A stretch of 64,000 bases of DNA from contig NZ_CP126095.1 of the NCBI RefSeq assembly GCF_030123105.1, positions 6,014,001-6,078,000 on the forward strand, in the 5' to 3' direction. Under the pieces are notes generated by a model. The model saw nothing but the letters and a program-made list of their open reading frames with translations, made no database searches and was not told the origin of the DNA. Positions 60,545-64,000 of the stretch are shown here, piece after piece. This stretch comes from Paenibacillus sp. G2S3. Its GTDB lineage: Bacteria > Bacillota > Bacilli > Paenibacillales > Paenibacillaceae. Numbering within the stretch: the stretch's first letter is position 1; each line of letters opens with the position of its first letter. Both the position numbers and the translations under genes were made by a program.

Positions 60545-60810
60545 TTATCCACAGCTCTATGCAGTTATAAAAATAGTCTTGAAATCTTGTCCTATCCAAG
60601 TTAAAATAGTTATCCACTTATCAATAGCTCTATCCACATAATTCCGGCTATATCCACAGCAACCCGTGTATTACTTAGGTTTTCTGTTGACAGATCCATA
60701 TAAATATGTATTTAATCCACACTATTTAGGGATTTTTTCTCTTTCATTCATCTATCCACATGTGCGTAACTTTTCTGCAAATCCAAGACTTTATCCACAA
60801 GTTTTCCACA
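60545..60810 (+). repeat. cluster of eight DnaA-box-like nonamers
   Basis: On the plus strand two exact DnaA boxes TTATCCACA (60545-60553, 60791-60799) and six single-mismatch forms (starts 60610, 60630, 60650, 60713, 60752 and 60802) all face the same way. They lie in an AT-rich gap between the GNAT gene and the rRNA terminator. Such clusters bind DnaA and can titrate it or control replication start. No dnaA gene is in the window. Confidence 0.75.
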
Positions 60811-60828
60811 GACTATAATAGACGCAAA

Positions 60829-60858
60829 AAAGCCACTGTCGATTAGTCAACAGTGGTC
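60829..60858 (-). terminator. terminator of the rRNA operon
   Basis: On the minus strand CCACTGT-TGACTAATCG-ACAGTGG is followed by CTTTTTT, just after the 5S rRNA. Confidence 0.88.
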
Positions 60859-60865
60859 TAATTGT

Positions 60866-60982
60866 GCTTGGCAACGTCCTACTCTCCCAGGACCCTTCGG
60901 TCCAAGTACCATTGGCGCTGGAGGGCTTAACGGTCGTGTTCGGGATGGGTACGCGTGGAACCCCTCCGCTATCGCCACCAAA
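60866..60982 (-). rRNA. rrf: 5S ribosomal RNA
   Basis: The 117-base sequence (minus strand) starts TTTGGTGGCGATAGCGGAGG and ends GACGTTGCCAAGC, with the conserved CCCATCCCGAACACG loop. Ends are estimated from the terminal helix. It follows 23S after a spacer of about 130 bases. Confidence 0.96.
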
Positions 60983-61111
60983 CATGCGTCTGTGAAACAG
61001 ACGCTGCCGCGTGAAATTTCGTTCATCACCAGAAGTGAGAATGAATTTCTAAGCGTGTTACAGGCTTGATGCCTGAAAACTGAATCCGAATTGAATTTGC
61101 GTTCTAAGTAT
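60983..61111 (-). other. 23S-5S spacer
   Basis: This spacer has no tRNA gene. A perfect short hairpin GCGTCTG-TTTCA-CAGACGC lies beside the 5S end and is probably part of a processing stem. Confidence 0.6.

Positions 61112-64000
<2,889 letters not shown>

Noticed and set aside
60686..60715. TTGACA with TATTTA or TTTAAT on the plus strand within the DnaA-box cluster
   Set aside because: A plus-strand promoter here would only fire against the rRNA operon. The -10 is weak and overlaps a DnaA-like nonamer.
60983..61111. tRNA genes in the 23S-5S spacer
   Set aside because: No cloverleaf or CCA-type end could be found.

Overview
The window is a chromosomal housekeeping region of an endospore-forming Firmicute, most likely Paenibacillus or a close relative. 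Three things point there: the gene order closely follows the rrn-ctsR-to-kbaA segment of Bacillus; sporulation and germination genes (gerD, kbaA, cwlD, sigH, disA) are present; and the Shine-Dalgarno sequences are strong AGGAGG types. The genus is an inference from protein sequence and order. Nearly everything is on the minus strand, so transcription runs from position 64000 toward 1. Only gerD is on the plus strand.

In transcription order: (a) 64000-60829 is the 3' part of an rRNA operon (23S lacking its first few tens of bases, then 5S, then a terminator). (b) 60828-60446 has no gene but holds about eight DnaA-box-like nonamers in one orientation. (c) 60445-59273 is an Eis-like GNAT acetyltransferase. 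(d) 59272-54215 is the CtsR-controlled protein-quality operon ctsR-mcsA-mcsB-clpC, bracketed by two copies of a roughly 100-bp structured repeat. (e) 53981-46658 holds radA, disA, pssA, a PIN/TRAM protein, ispD, ispF and gltX. (f) 46594-42239 is a T-box-controlled cysE-cysS-mrnC-rlmB-rae1 operon. (g) 42080-36930 holds sigH, rpmG-secE-nusG, rplK-rplA, and rplJ-rplL with its L10 leader, then a methyltransferase. (h) 36506-29234 is rpoB-rpoC. (i) 29054-24308 is the str operon (L7Ae-like protein, rpsL, rpsG, fusA, tuf). (j) 24048-22699 is a globin-coupled chemotaxis-type sensor (HemAT) set between the str and S10 operons. (k) 22472-7302 is the S10-spc-alpha cluster, rpsJ to rplQ. (l) 7001-5139 is truA-rplM-rpsI. 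(m) 4900-3001 is the sulfate-assimilation pair cysH-sat. (n) 2922-1 holds cwlD, an Mrp/SalA ATPase, gerD (plus) and the N-terminus of kbaA.

Most genes make ribosomes, RNA polymerase and translation factors. Regulation is visible at several points: promoters for the S10, str, rpoB, L10, secE-nusG, sigH and ctsR units, an L10 leader, an L13 leader candidate, a cysteine T-box, a CtsR operator, a palindrome at the cysH promoter and several intrinsic terminators.

I found no prophage, insertion sequence, CRISPR array, defence system or tRNA gene, and no convincing wholly new multi-gene system. The features most worth a second look are the DnaA-box cluster beside the rRNA operon, the paired repeat around the ctsR operon, ribosomal protein S12 carrying Arg and Ala at two classical streptomycin sites, HemAT inside the translation cluster, and several structured leaders and 3' ends.
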